Assembly (NCBI RefSeq): GCF_014203595.1
Contig: NZ_JACHJK010000020.1
Coordinates: 52,947-116,946 of the forward strand
Reading direction: 5' to 3'
Origin: Streptomyces echinatus
Lineage (GTDB): Bacteria; Actinomycetota; Actinomycetes; Streptomycetales; Streptomycetaceae
Length of the DNA: 64,000 nucleotides
The notes below the pieces were generated by a model that ran no database searches, was not told where the DNA came from, and saw nothing but the letters and a program-made list of their open reading frames with translations. The translations under genes and the position numbers were made by a program. This document shows, in pieces, positions 17,981-26,586 of this stretch; position 1 is the stretch's first letter; each line of letters starts with the position of its first letter.

Positions 17981-20900
17981 TCATCCCTCGGCACGCCGGG
18001 TCTCGGCGTGCCGCTCCAGTTCGGCCAGCAGGCCTTCCAGTGCGTGCGCGGTGTCGTCGGGCGGTGTGCCGGGCGTCCCGTCGGCGGGCGTCCCGCCGCC
18101 GGCGCGTTCGATCTCGACGGCGAGTCCGGCGATGGTGGGAAGGTCGAAGAAGGTCCGCAGCGGCAGGGGGACGCCGAGCCGTTCGCGGACCGCGGTGCGC
18201 ACCACCGAGGCGAGCAGGGAGTGGCCGCCGATGACGAAGAAGCTGTCGTGCACGCCGAAGGCCCGCACTCGCAGCGCGTTCGCCCAGATCTCCCACAGCG
18301 TCCGCTCCGTGGCGGTCCTGGGCGGCACGGCGGACGTGTCCCGTGGATCGGCGTCCTGGGCGCCGATGCCGGGCAGCGCCCGTGCGTCGATCTTGCCGCT
18401 CGGTGTCGTCGGCAGCGTCTCCAGCAGGATCAGGTGGCCGGGCACCATGTGGGACGGCAGCCGGTCCCGTAGGCCGCCCAGCACCTCGGACGGCGTGGGC
18501 GAGCATCCGGCGCGCGGGACCACGTAGGCGATGAGACGCCGGTCGCCCGCGACGTCGGTCGCCCGCACGATGCACTCACGTACGTCGTCGCGGTCCAGCA
18601 GCGCCGCCTCGATCTCGCCCGGCTCGATCCGGTAGCCGCGGATCTTGACCTGCTCGTCCGCCCGGCCCAGGAAGTCCAGCGCGCCCTCCGGGAGCCATCG
18701 CACCAGGTCGCCGGTGCGGTACATGACGGCCCCCGGGCGGGCGGCGAAGGGGTCGGGCAGGAAGCGCTGCGCCGTGAGGTCCGGGCGGCTCAGGTAGCCG
18801 CGGGCGACGCCCTGTCCGCCGACGTACAGCTCGCCGGCCACGCCGATCGGTACGGGACGCAGTTCCGGGTCCAGCACGTGCAGGGTGGTGTTGGTGAGGG
18901 CGCGGCCGATCGGCACGCCGGTGGCGTCGTCGGGCAGCCGGTCCACCCGGTGGGTCGTGGAGAACGTGGCGTTCTCGCTGGGGCCGTAGCCGTTGTGGAG
19001 GTGTCCGGGCGGGGCGCCGCCGCGCAGCACCGCGCGGGTGCGGCGGGCGTCCATCACCTCTCCGACGACGAACAGGTGCCGCAGTCCGCCGAAGGCCCGC
19101 GGGTCGATGTCGGCCACCCGGTTGAAGAGGGTGCCGGTCAGGGAGACGACGGTGGGCCGCAGTTCGCGGAGTGCGGCCAGCACCTCGTCGGGGCCGAGTG
19201 GTTCGTCGCCGGGCAGGACGCAGACCCGGGCGCCGTTGCACAGCGCCCCCCACACCTCGAAGGCGGTGATGTCGAAGGCCGGGTCGCCGAGGTGCAGCAG
19301 CACGTCGCCGGGGCCGATGTCCACGTAGTCGGTGGCGGTGATCAGCCGGACGACCGCGCGGTGCGGGATGCCGACGCCCTTGGGACGGCCGGTCGAGCCG
19401 GAGGTGTGGACCACGGCGGCGAGGCTGTCGGGACGGCTGCGGTACGGCGGCGGCACGTCGGGCGCCCCTTGGCCGTGACTGCGGGACGGCGGCGGCGCGT
19501 CGGGTACCTCGGGGGTGTCTTCCGGTACTCCGGTGGATCGGGGCGGCTCTCCGGTGTCCCGTTCGGCGTCGGTGAGCCGGAGCAGGGGGACGCCCAGGTG
19601 GTGCAGCCAGGCCGGTGGTGCGTCCCGGCTCAGTACGGCCGAGATCCGCGCGTCGTCGGCCATGAGGCGCAGGCGTTCCTCGGGGTGGCCGGGGTCGAGC
19701 ACCAGATGGGCGCCGCCGGCGAGGAGGACGCCGAGCATGCCCGCGACGAGGTCGGCGGAGCGCTCCAGGTGCAGGGCGACGGGAGAGTCGGGGGTGACGC
19801 CCGCCTCGGTGAGCGACCTCGCGATGCGGACTGCCCGCAGCCGCAGTTCCGCGTAGGTCCAGGTTCCGGTGCGGTCGGTGAGGGCGACGGCGTGCGGGGT
19901 CCGGGTCGCCCAGGTCCGGAAGAGGCCGTCGACGGTGGCCGGTTGCGGCAGGGGGCGGTCGGTGGCGTTCCAGGTGTCGATCCGGGCCCGGTCCTCTGCC
20001 GGCAGTACGGGAACGTCGCCGATCCGGGAGTCGGGGTGCTCGGCGAGGGCGAGGAGCAGCGTACGGAGGACGGCCGTCATACGATCCGCGGACTCCGGCA
20101 GGAACAGGTCGGACGCGAGCCGCAGTTCGACGGCCGGGCCGCCGCTCGCGCCGTCCTGCTCGGTGACGGTGCACAGCAGGTCGTAAGGGGTCAGGTCGTC
20201 GTCTTCGGGGGTGAGCGGGGAGGTGGTGAGCCCCGGTACGGTGAAGCCGGTGCCGACCGGCGGTGTGGTGGCGAAGACCGCCTGGCAGAGCGGGTGACGG
20301 CTCAGGTCGCGCTCGGTGTCCAGGAGGGAGACGAGCCGGCCGAAGGGTACGCCGGCGTGCGCCGCCGCCTCCTCCCGCGTCGCCGCGAGTCTGCGGACCA
20401 CCTCCCGGAAGGTGGGTCGTCCCGTCAGGTCGGTCCGCAGGACCAGCAGGTCCTCGTAGGGACCGAACGCCCCGTGCGCGTCATGGGGTGGGCGGTGGTC
20501 GACGGGGCGGCCGAACACCACGTCGTACCGGCCGGTCCAGCGGGCCAGCAGCACGGCGAAGGCCGCCGCCGGCACGGTCCAGGCGGGAACGCCCTCCTCG
20601 CGGGCCAGCCGCCCCAGCCGGTCGGCGTGCCCGCTCCCGAGACGAAGCCGTCGGCTCGTACCCCGGTGGCTGCGAGTCCTGGGCCGGGGCCGGTCGAGCG
20701 GCAGATCGAGCGGCTGGAGCCCGTCCAGCCGCCCCTTCCAGTACGCCAGGCCTTCGTCCGGTGCCTCCCCCGCCGGGGTCGCCCGGCCCGCGTACGGGAC
20801 TGGGCGGGCCGGCTCCGTCCGGCCGTACTCCGTGTAGCACTGGGCGAGTTCGCGTTCCAGGAGGGTGAGCGATGCCCGGTCGGCGATGATGCGGTGGGCG

Positions 20901-21340
20901 GTGAGCAGCAGGACGTGCCGGTCCTGTCCGGTGCGCACCAGGGTGGCGCGGAGCAAGGGTGCGGAGTCCAGGGCGAACGGGCGGGCGCGCTCGTCGGCGA
21001 GGAGTTCGCGCAGCTTCGTGTCCGGCACGGTCTCGCCGCTCAGGTCCACCTGGCGCAGCGGGAGGTCGGCCGCCGGGCGGACGGTGCGGCGGGGGCCGTC
21101 GCCCCGGTCGGCGACGGCGCTGCGCAGCAGGTCGTGGCGGGAGGCGCAGATCCGCAGGGCCAGGGCCAGGCGGCCGGGGTCCAGCGGGCCTTCGACACGG
21201 GTGGCGGAGGAGAGGTGGTGGACGGGATGACCTGGGGTGAGCTGCTCCAGGTACCACAGTCGTTCCTGGCCGTGGGTGAGCGGCTGCCGGACCGCTGGGC
21301 CCGAGCCGGCGATCGGTCGTGTTTCCGGGACGTCGTGCAC
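17981..21340 (-). CDS. NRPS: C*-A-PCP, atypical pocket
   Basis: A protein of 1119 aa. The GTG at 21340 has an AGGGAAGG site. It contains a condensation-fold domain (about 15-450), adenylation (about 480-960) and carrier (FFVIGGHSLLA, near 1037). In the condensation motif HHxxxDG the catalytic second His is Arg and the Gly is Arg (HRIIADR, near 151), so the domain may be inactive or serve as a docking or starter element. The A domain has normal cores (HTSGSTGRPKG, YRTGDLVRW, VKIRGYRIEP), so it should be active. Its pocket, read from FDITAFEVW, VVSLTGTLF, LFVVGEV and NGYGPSENATF, is DIFSFVGTFK. I do not know this code; the frame is closest to Val-like pockets (F239, G322, T330, F331) with unusual Ser278, Phe299 and Val301. 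It is the first NRPS gene of the operon, so it likely loads the first residue. Confidence 0.9.
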   Translation of the reverse strand: MHDVPETRPIAGSGPAVRQPLTHGQERLWYLEQLTPGHPVHHLSSATRVEGPLDPGRLALALRICASRHDLLRSAVADRGDGPRRTVRPAADLPLRQVDLSGETVPDTKLRELLADERARPFALDSAPLLRATLVRTGQDRHVLLLTAHRIIADRASLTLLERELAQCYTEYGRTEPARPVPYAGRATPAGEAPDEGLAYWKGRLDGLQPLDLPLDRPRPRTRSHRGTSRRLRLGSGHADRLGRLAREEGVPAWTVPAAAFAVLLARWTGRYDVVFGRPVDHRPPHDAHGAFGPYEDLLVLRTDLTGRPTFREVVRRLAATREEAAAHAGVPFGRLVSLLDTERDLSRHPLCQAVFATTPPVGTGFTVPGLTTSPLTPEDDDLTPYDLLCTVTEQDGASGGPAVELRLASDLFLPESADRMTAVLRTLLLALAEHPDSRIGDVPVLPAEDRARIDTWNATDRPLPQPATVDGLFRTWATRTPHAVALTDRTGTWTYAELRLRAVRIARSLTEAGVTPDSPVALHLERSADLVAGMLGVLLAGGAHLVLDPGHPEERLRLMADDARISAVLSRDAPPAWLHHLGVPLLRLTDAERDTGEPPRSTGVPEDTPEVPDAPPPSRSHGQGAPDVPPPYRSRPDSLAAVVHTSGSTGRPKGVGIPHRAVVRLITATDYVDIGPGDVLLHLGDPAFDITAFEVWGALCNGARVCVLPGDEPLGPDEVLAALRELRPTVVSLTGTLFNRVADIDPRAFGGLRHLFVVGEVMDARRTRAVLRGGAPPGHLHNGYGPSENATFSTTHRVDRLPDDATGVPIGRALTNTTLHVLDPELRPVPIGVAGELYVGGQGVARGYLSRPDLTAQRFLPDPFAARPGAVMYRTGDLVRWLPEGALDFLGRADEQVKIRGYRIEPGEIEAALLDRDDVRECIVRATDVAGDRRLIAYVVPRAGCSPTPSEVLGGLRDRLPSHMVPGHLILLETLPTTPSGKIDARALPGIGAQDADPRDTSAVPPRTATERTLWEIWANALRVRAFGVHDSFFVIGGHSLLASVVRTAVRERLGVPLPLRTFFDLPTIAGLAVEIERAGGGTPADGTPGTPPDDTAHALEGLLAELERHAETRRAEG

Positions 21341-21389
21341 GGTTGCCTTCCCTGGGTCGCGGTGCGGCGGTGCGGTGACGGACCGGGAG

Positions 21390-21644
21390 TCAGCCCGCCC
21401 GGCCGGCGCCCTCGGCCGCCGGCCCGGTCGGCGCGGCCGGCCGCGGACGGCCGCGCAGGCTCAACGGGCGCATGTCGGTCCATACGTCCTTGATGTGCTT
21501 CAGGCAGTCGCTCTTCGGGCCGGACCGGCCCGCGTCGGACCAGCCGGCGGGGTTCTCCCGGTCGGCGGGCCAGATGGAGTACTGCTCCTCGTGGTTGGCC
21601 ACGACCTTGTACAGCCGGTCGTCATCGTCGGGCGTCCGTGTCAT
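21390..21644 (-). CDS. mbtH: MbtH-like NRPS helper protein
   Basis: A protein of 84 aa. ATG 21644 is preferred over ATG 21650 because the AAGGGAG site is only two bases from the latter but correctly spaced from the former. The MbtH signature is complete: NHEEQYSIWP, then NPAGW, then a conserved Leu and VWTDMRP. MbtH proteins bind NRPS adenylation domains and support their folding and activity. The gene overlaps the end of the exporter gene by 23 bases and precedes the first NRPS gene by 49 bases, so it is part of the operon. The Ala/Pro/Gly-rich tail after the core (GRPRPAAPTGPAAEGAG) is not conserved in the family. Confidence 0.95.
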   Translation of the reverse strand: MTRTPDDDDRLYKVVANHEEQYSIWPADRENPAGWSDAGRSGPKSDCLKHIKDVWTDMRPLSLRGRPRPAAPTGPAAEGAGRAG

Positions 21645-22944
21645 CGCCATGGCTCCCTTCTTTCGCCGCCGGGGGTTCGGTTGGTGGTCGCGCCGTTCCT
21701 GCGGCGATCCGCTCGGGGTGGCGCCGGCGGATCGGGGTGAAGGCCGCGACGGCGGTCACGCCCAGGAAGACGACGGCCACGCCGGTCAGCGGTCCGCGTG
21801 CCCCCTGTCGTCCGACCAGGGCGGTGAGCAGGGCCGCGCCGAGGGGCGCGAGGCTGCCGTGGATCGTCCAGAACGCGGAGGTCACGCGGCCCAGCAGGTG
21901 GTCGGGCGTCACTTCCTGGCGCAGTGACATCGAGCAGATGCCGGCCAGCGCCATGCCGAAGGAGTACAGGAAGATCGTCACGGCCGCGACCGGCACCTGG
22001 CCGGCGCTGCCGAGTACCAGCACCGAGACCGAGCACAGCGCCATAGAGCCGAGCCAGCAGCGGCCGAAGCCCCAGGACCGGCGCAGCCGCGCGGTGGCGG
22101 CGGCCGCCACGCAGGTGCCGACTCCGCCCAGCGCGATCACGTAGCCGACCGTTCGCTCGTCCTGCCCGAGCCCGTGCCGCAGGTGGTAGATGAACACGTC
22201 CGTCATGCCCAGGCTGAGGAAGGTGGTGACGGTCAGCAGCCCGGTCAGTGCCCGCAGCACGGGCAACCGCCACAGGAAGGCCGCGCCGGTGAGGAAGCCG
22301 GTGCGCAGGTCGTGCGCGGTGGTGGTGCCGCTCACCGGAGCCGCGGCGTCCGGGTCCGGGGCGGTGCGCCGGAGCCGGATGAACGCCAGGCCCAGCAGGG
22401 AGATCCCGAAGCTCGCCGCGTTGATCGCGACGGCGGCCGTGGGCCCGAACAGCCCGGACACCAGACCGGCCAGGGCGGGCCCGGCGATGTAGGCGACCGC
22501 GTTGGTCGCTTCGAGACGGCCGTTCGCCGCGACGATCTGGTCCTTGTCGACGAGGTTGGCCACGGCGGTGACGTACGTGATGTTGAACAGCATCTCGAAG
22601 ACCGCCGCCAGGCCCATGACCGCGTACAGCAGCCAGACCTGTGGGCCGAGCACCGTCCAGCAGACCGGGACGGCGCCGTAGAGCACCAGGCGCGCCGCGT
22701 CGCAGAGCATCAGCAGACGTCGCCGGTCGAACCGGTCGGCCCAGGCGCCCCCCACCAGACCGGTCAGCAGTGAGACGGCGCCGGCGACGGCGGTGAGCAG
22801 CCCCATCTGCGCGGCCGATCCGGTGGTGTGCAGCACCAGCAGCGGCACGGCCACCAGCGAGAAGGCGTTGCCGGCCTCGGACAGCGCCTGAACGGCCCAG
22901 AACACGCAGAAATCGCGGTTGGACCAGAGCGAACGCGCGGCCAT
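21622..22944 (-). CDS. MFS exporter of the NRPS operon
   Basis: A protein of 440 aa with about 12 predicted membrane spans and the MFS loop signature WADRFDRRRLL between spans 2 and 3. It resembles the enterobactin-exporter/MdfA-like MFS group found with peptide clusters. It sits between the stand-alone oxygenase and the MbtH gene on the same strand and overlaps the latter, so it is co-expressed with the NRPSs and probably exports the product. The start at 22944 has a GGGAAG sequence 13 bases away, a weak arrangement. The substrate is inferred from context only. Confidence 0.88.
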   Translation of the reverse strand: MAARSLWSNRDFCVFWAVQALSEAGNAFSLVAVPLLVLHTTGSAAQMGLLTAVAGAVSLLTGLVGGAWADRFDRRRLLMLCDAARLVLYGAVPVCWTVLGPQVWLLYAVMGLAAVFEMLFNITYVTAVANLVDKDQIVAANGRLEATNAVAYIAGPALAGLVSGLFGPTAAVAINAASFGISLLGLAFIRLRRTAPDPDAAAPVSGTTTAHDLRTGFLTGAAFLWRLPVLRALTGLLTVTTFLSLGMTDVFIYHLRHGLGQDERTVGYVIALGGVGTCVAAAATARLRRSWGFGRCWLGSMALCSVSVLVLGSAGQVPVAAVTIFLYSFGMALAGICSMSLRQEVTPDHLLGRVTSAFWTIHGSLAPLGAALLTALVGRQGARGPLTGVAVVFLGVTAVAAFTPIRRRHPERIAAGTARPPTEPPAAKEGSHGDDTDARR

Positions 22945-22965
22945 GCGAGAACGGACTTCCCTTCC

Positions 22966-23913
22966 TTACGCCGGTCGGTCACCGGTGTGCGGCTCGGCCA
23001 TGGCGACCGAGATCCGGCGGGGGCCGGTGAACGGCTCACGGCCGTGCGCGACCAGCATGTTGTCGATCACCAGGATGTCGTCGGCGCGGTAGTCGAAGCG
23101 GGTCGAGGCGCCTCGGTAGCAGGCCCGGAGATGGTCCAGCACGTCGTCCGGGATGGGCGCGCCGTCGCCGTAGTACGTCTGGCTCGGCAGGTTCTCCTCG
23201 CCCAGCATCTCCAGCAGCCCCAGCCGTACGCTCTTCGGCAGTGTGGTGGCGTGGAAGACGGTCGCGTGGTTGAACCACACCGGCTCCCCGGTGACAGGGT
23301 GCCGGTGCACGGCCGCGCGCACCGCGCTGGTGCGCAGTCCTCCGCCGGGCAGCCATTGCGCCGCGATGTCCCGCTCCCGGCAGTACCGCTCGACGTGTGC
23401 GCGGTCGTCGCTGCCGAAAGCCTCCTGCCAGGGCAGTCCGACCAGATCGCCGTAGTTGCGTACGACCGTCCAGCCGCGCCTGGTGAACTCCTCGCGGACG
23501 TCGTCGTCGACGGCCGCGAGCACGCGCCGGGTGTCGGCCAGCGGGGTGGCGCCCTGGGTCAGTGGGGGCCGGACACAGTGGAAGTACAGCGTGAGCGGCC
23601 AACTCGCCTGGTACGAGTTCTCGTTGTGCAGGAAGATCTCTTCGCCGGGCGGATAGTCCGTGGAGGTGTAGACGTGTCCCTTGACGACGCTGCGTGGTGA
23701 GGAGCGTTCGGTGTAGGGCAGTGGCTCACCGGACAGGGCGCGCACCGCGTCCGCGAAGCCGTCCGGGCCGCGGACGTCGAAGCCGCGCAGCAGCAGCGCG
23801 CCCCGTTGCCGCAGGGCGGCCCGCAGTGCCTCCCGGTCGGCGTGCAGCCGCTCGGCGGGCGGGCCGCCGTCTCCCTCCACGACGACCGGCAGTACCGGTG
23901 TTCCACCGGTCAT
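22966..23913 (-). CDS. Stand-alone TauD-family (AsnO/SyrP-like) Fe(II)/2-oxoglutarate oxygenase
   Basis: A protein of 315 aa. ATG 23913 overlaps the stop of the radical SAM gene (ATGA). The iron ligands are visible: His96 and Glu98 in EEIFLHNENSY, and a distal His in DNMLVAHGREPF, followed by a 2-oxoglutarate-binding Arg. Family members such as AsnO and SyrP add a beta-hydroxyl to free or carrier-bound Asn or Asp. Modules 2 and 3 of this cluster have Asn/Asp-type pockets, which fits. It is a second oxygenase in addition to the one fused to the second NRPS, and the two share the H-x-E variant of the metal triad. The exact substrate and site are not determined by sequence alone. Confidence 0.9.
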   Translation of the reverse strand: MTGGTPVLPVVVEGDGGPPAERLHADREALRAALRQRGALLLRGFDVRGPDGFADAVRALSGEPLPYTERSSPRSVVKGHVYTSTDYPPGEEIFLHNENSYQASWPLTLYFHCVRPPLTQGATPLADTRRVLAAVDDDVREEFTRRGWTVVRNYGDLVGLPWQEAFGSDDRAHVERYCRERDIAAQWLPGGGLRTSAVRAAVHRHPVTGEPVWFNHATVFHATTLPKSVRLGLLEMLGEENLPSQTYYGDGAPIPDDVLDHLRACYRGASTRFDYRADDILVIDNMLVAHGREPFTGPRRISVAMAEPHTGDRPA

Positions 23914-25838
23914 CGTGACGCCTCCGACAGCAGCGGCAGCAGGCGCCTGACACCGGTCCCCACGGCCCCCTCGTCGGACGGCTCCTCGGATCCGTCGTCC
24001 GACTCGGTCAGCACCAGGCTCAGTACCCGGCCGTTCTCCGTGAAGAGGAAGCGGTGGCCGGCGAGATCGGCGAGGCGTTCGCTGAGGTCGTCGGGGCCCT
24101 CCGGCCAGTCCCGGGCCAGCTGGTCGGGCTTGGCCGGCGAGGACAGCCGGCGCAGCAGCCGGCCGGTCGCCGCGTCGACCGGATGCACCCGCAGGACACC
24201 GGAGCGGGAGTCCCGGACGGCGAGGCCGCCGTCGTCGTCGGCGACCAGGCGCAGTTCCGCTCCCCGCTCGCCGTCCCAGGCCGCACGCCACTCGGCCACC
24301 AGCCGGCTCAGCTCGTCATGCCGCTCGACCGCGTTGAGCATGTACTCCGCGAGGTTCTGGTCGGCGAAGAAGTAGGCGAGGTCGGACAGGGCCGCCTCGT
24401 CGAAGGGGTAGGTGAGCGCGTAGTAGTCCACCGGCTTGAGCGAGAGTCCGTACTCGTCGCTCCGCTTGAAGTAGGGGCTGAAGCGGTCGAAGCGGACCAT
24501 GTAGACGCCGTGCGGGGGTATGAGGTGGGCGAAGTCCCTCAGCTCCTCGGCGTACTTGCGGTAGACCGCGGGGTCCTCGCCGGGGAAGCCGATCAGCAGG
24601 TTCCACTCCGGTCGGATGCCGAACTCCGCGCAGTTCTTGAGGAACTGCAGGTTCTGGAAGGCGGTGGTCCCCTTCCCCATGAGCTTCAGCGTGGACGACG
24701 CCAGCGCTTCGATGCCGGGCTGTACGACGGTGACGCCGGCGTCCGTCATGGCCCGCAGGTCCTGACGGCTCAGGGGGAGCTTCACCTCGTAGAAGATCTC
24801 CGTGCCCGGCGGCGGGTCCAGCCGTGGAAAGACCTCGCGCGGGTAATTGCGCGGCATCACGTTGTCGGTACAGAAGAAAGACGTGTACTCCGGCGCGAAA
24901 CCGAAAAGCCAGGTGAACTGCTCGACGGCCAGATCGGGCGCCATGGCACGAAAGGCCATGCTCTCACCGTTCAGCCCGCAGAATGTGCAGTGCGAACGCT
25001 GTCCCCACCAGCAACCGCGGGACGTCTCGAAGAAGAGAATCGGTTCGCTGGTCCCGGTGCGCCGCAGCTCCGCATGGTCGTCGAGCGCGTCGAAAAAGCT
25101 GGCGTAGTCGGGCAGGAAGAAGTCGTCGATGTCCCGTTCCGCGCCGATGGCCGCGCGAAAGCGGGGGTTTCCGCAGTTTCGGCTGGAGAGGATACCGGGA
25201 ACCGCGTCGGCCCGTTCCACGTCGTCGTCCAGCACGCACTGCACGAATTCCCCGAAGGTGGTCAGCGCCGGACCGGAGAACACGAAGTCGACCGCCGGGA
25301 CGTGCTCGGCGACCACCGCCCCCATGGGTGCCTCGCAGTTGGCGCCGCCCAGGACCACGAGGCCGCGCGGGTTGCGCTCCTTGATCAGCCGGGCCAGGGC
25401 CATGCTCGGGACATGCTGGGCGAACATGGAGCTGAAGCCCACGATGTCGGCCTCGTCGAGCCGGTACCGGTCGATCAGTTCCTCGCAGAACGAGAGCAGC
25501 CCGTCCCGGGCCCGCAGGATCTGCGCGCGGAAAACCTCCCACCGGGCGCCCCGGTAGTACCGCTGGAAGTACTCAGCGGTGGTGTCGGGCACACCGGGAA
25601 AGGCGATGTGCCGGAACAGCCAGTCCCCGATACCGGTGTCGACATGGTCGTGACTCACCGACAGGGACTCGTACAGACGTGCCCCGAAAAACTCGGCCAT
25701 GTCCTGGTTGAGATAGCACACGCGCGCTCGCGCCCGGCCGTCGAATTCCCGTTGGACGAGAGTCGACAACTGCCCCAAGGCAAAGGAAGGGCGATTCCAG
25801 TCGGCAAAAGGCATGTTGACCAGAGCGATCTGCAACAA
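23910..25838 (-). CDS. Cobalamin-binding radical SAM enzyme (RiPP-maturation-type C-methyltransferase family)
   Basis: A protein of 642 aa and first gene of the NRPS operon. The start is TTG at 25838, with GGAGGT five bases upstream. The N-terminal 60-230 region has a B12-binding fold (DIVGFSSMFAQHVPSMALAR, then VVLGGANCEAPMG). The radical SAM cluster motif is C-x7-C-x2-C, not the usual C-x3-C-x2-C: Cys276, Cys284 and Cys287 in CWWGQRSHCTFC. This spacing marks the family annotated as RiPP maturation radical SAM C-methyltransferases, which transfer a methyl to unactivated carbon or rearrange residues. No RiPP precursor is visible here; the partners are NRPSs, so it probably modifies an amino-acid building block or a bound peptide. 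The C-terminal third (about 470-640) has no feature I recognise. Confidence 0.88.
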   Translation of the reverse strand: MLQIALVNMPFADWNRPSFALGQLSTLVQREFDGRARARVCYLNQDMAEFFGARLYESLSVSHDHVDTGIGDWLFRHIAFPGVPDTTAEYFQRYYRGARWEVFRAQILRARDGLLSFCEELIDRYRLDEADIVGFSSMFAQHVPSMALARLIKERNPRGLVVLGGANCEAPMGAVVAEHVPAVDFVFSGPALTTFGEFVQCVLDDDVERADAVPGILSSRNCGNPRFRAAIGAERDIDDFFLPDYASFFDALDDHAELRRTGTSEPILFFETSRGCWWGQRSHCTFCGLNGESMAFRAMAPDLAVEQFTWLFGFAPEYTSFFCTDNVMPRNYPREVFPRLDPPPGTEIFYEVKLPLSRQDLRAMTDAGVTVVQPGIEALASSTLKLMGKGTTAFQNLQFLKNCAEFGIRPEWNLLIGFPGEDPAVYRKYAEELRDFAHLIPPHGVYMVRFDRFSPYFKRSDEYGLSLKPVDYYALTYPFDEAALSDLAYFFADQNLAEYMLNAVERHDELSRLVAEWRAAWDGERGAELRLVADDDGGLAVRDSRSGVLRVHPVDAATGRLLRRLSSPAKPDQLARDWPEGPDDLSERLADLAGHRFLFTENGRVLSLVLTESDDGSEEPSDEGAVGTGVRRLLPLLSEASR

Positions 25839-26129
25839 CAGAGACCTCCGTGGCGATTGCTCCGAAGTCTAGGTTGCGCCTTGATCCGTCCACAGGGGAG
25901 TTTCAGGCCAACGGGAAAATTTGTCACCCGCACGTGCCGGACGCTGCGCGACCGCGCTGCCGGCGCGTACGTACGCCCTGGTCCCCGGGCCGTCGCGGAG
26001 AATACCGATCTTGGAAAGGAGCGGCCGGCGGCTCCCGTTCAGCCGCCGGCAAGTGCACGGTCCCGGCCAACCGGTCCGGGCGGCGGCAGTGCGGACCGCG
26101 GCGGCCCGGACCGGTGGGGGGGCTTGGGG
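25839..26129. promoter_or_regulatory. Promoter region of the radical SAM/NRPS operon (candidate)
   Basis: A gap of 291 bases ahead of the first operon gene, with a strong hairpin (26071-26114) closing the previous unit at its far end. The part nearest the gene is less GC-rich (around 25870-25925). It contains a leftward GTGGAC...TAGACT pair with 16 bases between, which could be -35/-10 elements about 40 bases before the start codon. No operator repeat or regulator gene is evident nearby. Confidence 0.35.
26071..26114 (-). terminator. Strong terminator hairpin after the RHS/lipoprotein unit
   Basis: A perfect 11-bp inverted repeat (CCGGTCCGGGC / GCCCGGACCGG) with a 22-base loop starts 16 bases after the lipoprotein stop codon. 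It separates the RHS unit from the NRPS operon, both of which read leftward. Confidence 0.65.
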
Positions 26130-26579
26130 TCAGCCGGTGCGGCGCACCTCGTAGCCGTACCCCTTGTCGGAGTTGGTGTCGAAATAGAGCGACGGATGGT
26201 CGCCGCCCTTCGCCACCTGCAGGAGGGTGGATTCCGAGTCGTCGCGGAAGGAGCCCCCGGCCGCGAAGCGCAGCTCGATGCTGTCGCTGCGCCGGGTGTC
26301 GCCCTCCAGTTCCCAGTTGCCCCGCCCGGACAGCCGGCCGTTGCCCGGCGGGGGTTTGCTGAAGCCGAACTCGATGGCACCGCGTGGAATGCCCGACATC
26401 CGGAAGCTGCCGTCGCTCTGGAACTCGACGCGCCCGCCGCCGGAGCCCTCCCAGACTCCGGCGACCTGTCGCGGTGCGAGCTTGTCCCGGCCGTCGCCGG
26501 CACAGCCCCCCAGCAGGAGGGCCGTGCCGAGGACGGCGAAGACGGTGACGGCGGTCGCGCCCCCACGAACCACCTTCAT
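26130..26579 (-). CDS. Small lipoprotein; possible immunity partner of the RHS protein
   Basis: A protein of 149 aa. The signal peptide ends in a lipobox (LLLGGC, Cys about residue 26), so the mature protein should be lipid-anchored on the outer face of the membrane. The remainder is a compact beta-rich domain (GVWEGSGGGRVEFQSDGSF, then YFDTNSDKGYGYEVRRTG). The GVWEG...F pattern is common in small Streptomyces secreted proteins of unknown role. It begins 7 bases after the stop of the RHS gene, the position where polymorphic-toxin immunity genes sit. An extracytoplasmic lipoprotein could neutralise a secreted toxin. The immunity role is inferred from position only. Confidence 0.8.
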   Translation of the reverse strand: MKVVRGGATAVTVFAVLGTALLLGGCAGDGRDKLAPRQVAGVWEGSGGGRVEFQSDGSFRMSGIPRGAIEFGFSKPPPGNGRLSGRGNWELEGDTRRSDSIELRFAAGGSFRDDSESTLLQVAKGGDHPSLYFDTNSDKGYGYEVRRTG

Positions 26580-26586
26580 GTTCCGC

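Noticed and set aside
11272..18234. A very long forward open frame (over 2300 codons) opposite the NRPS genes
   Set aside because: It is a GC-skew shadow: the reverse strand in the same place has complete NRPS motifs, while the forward translation is low-complexity Gly/Val/Arg-rich with no domain.
23910..26129. RiPP cluster centred on the radical SAM gene
   Set aside because: No precursor-like small gene with a ribosome site was found in the adjacent gap, and translation is coupled to the oxygenase and NRPS operon instead.
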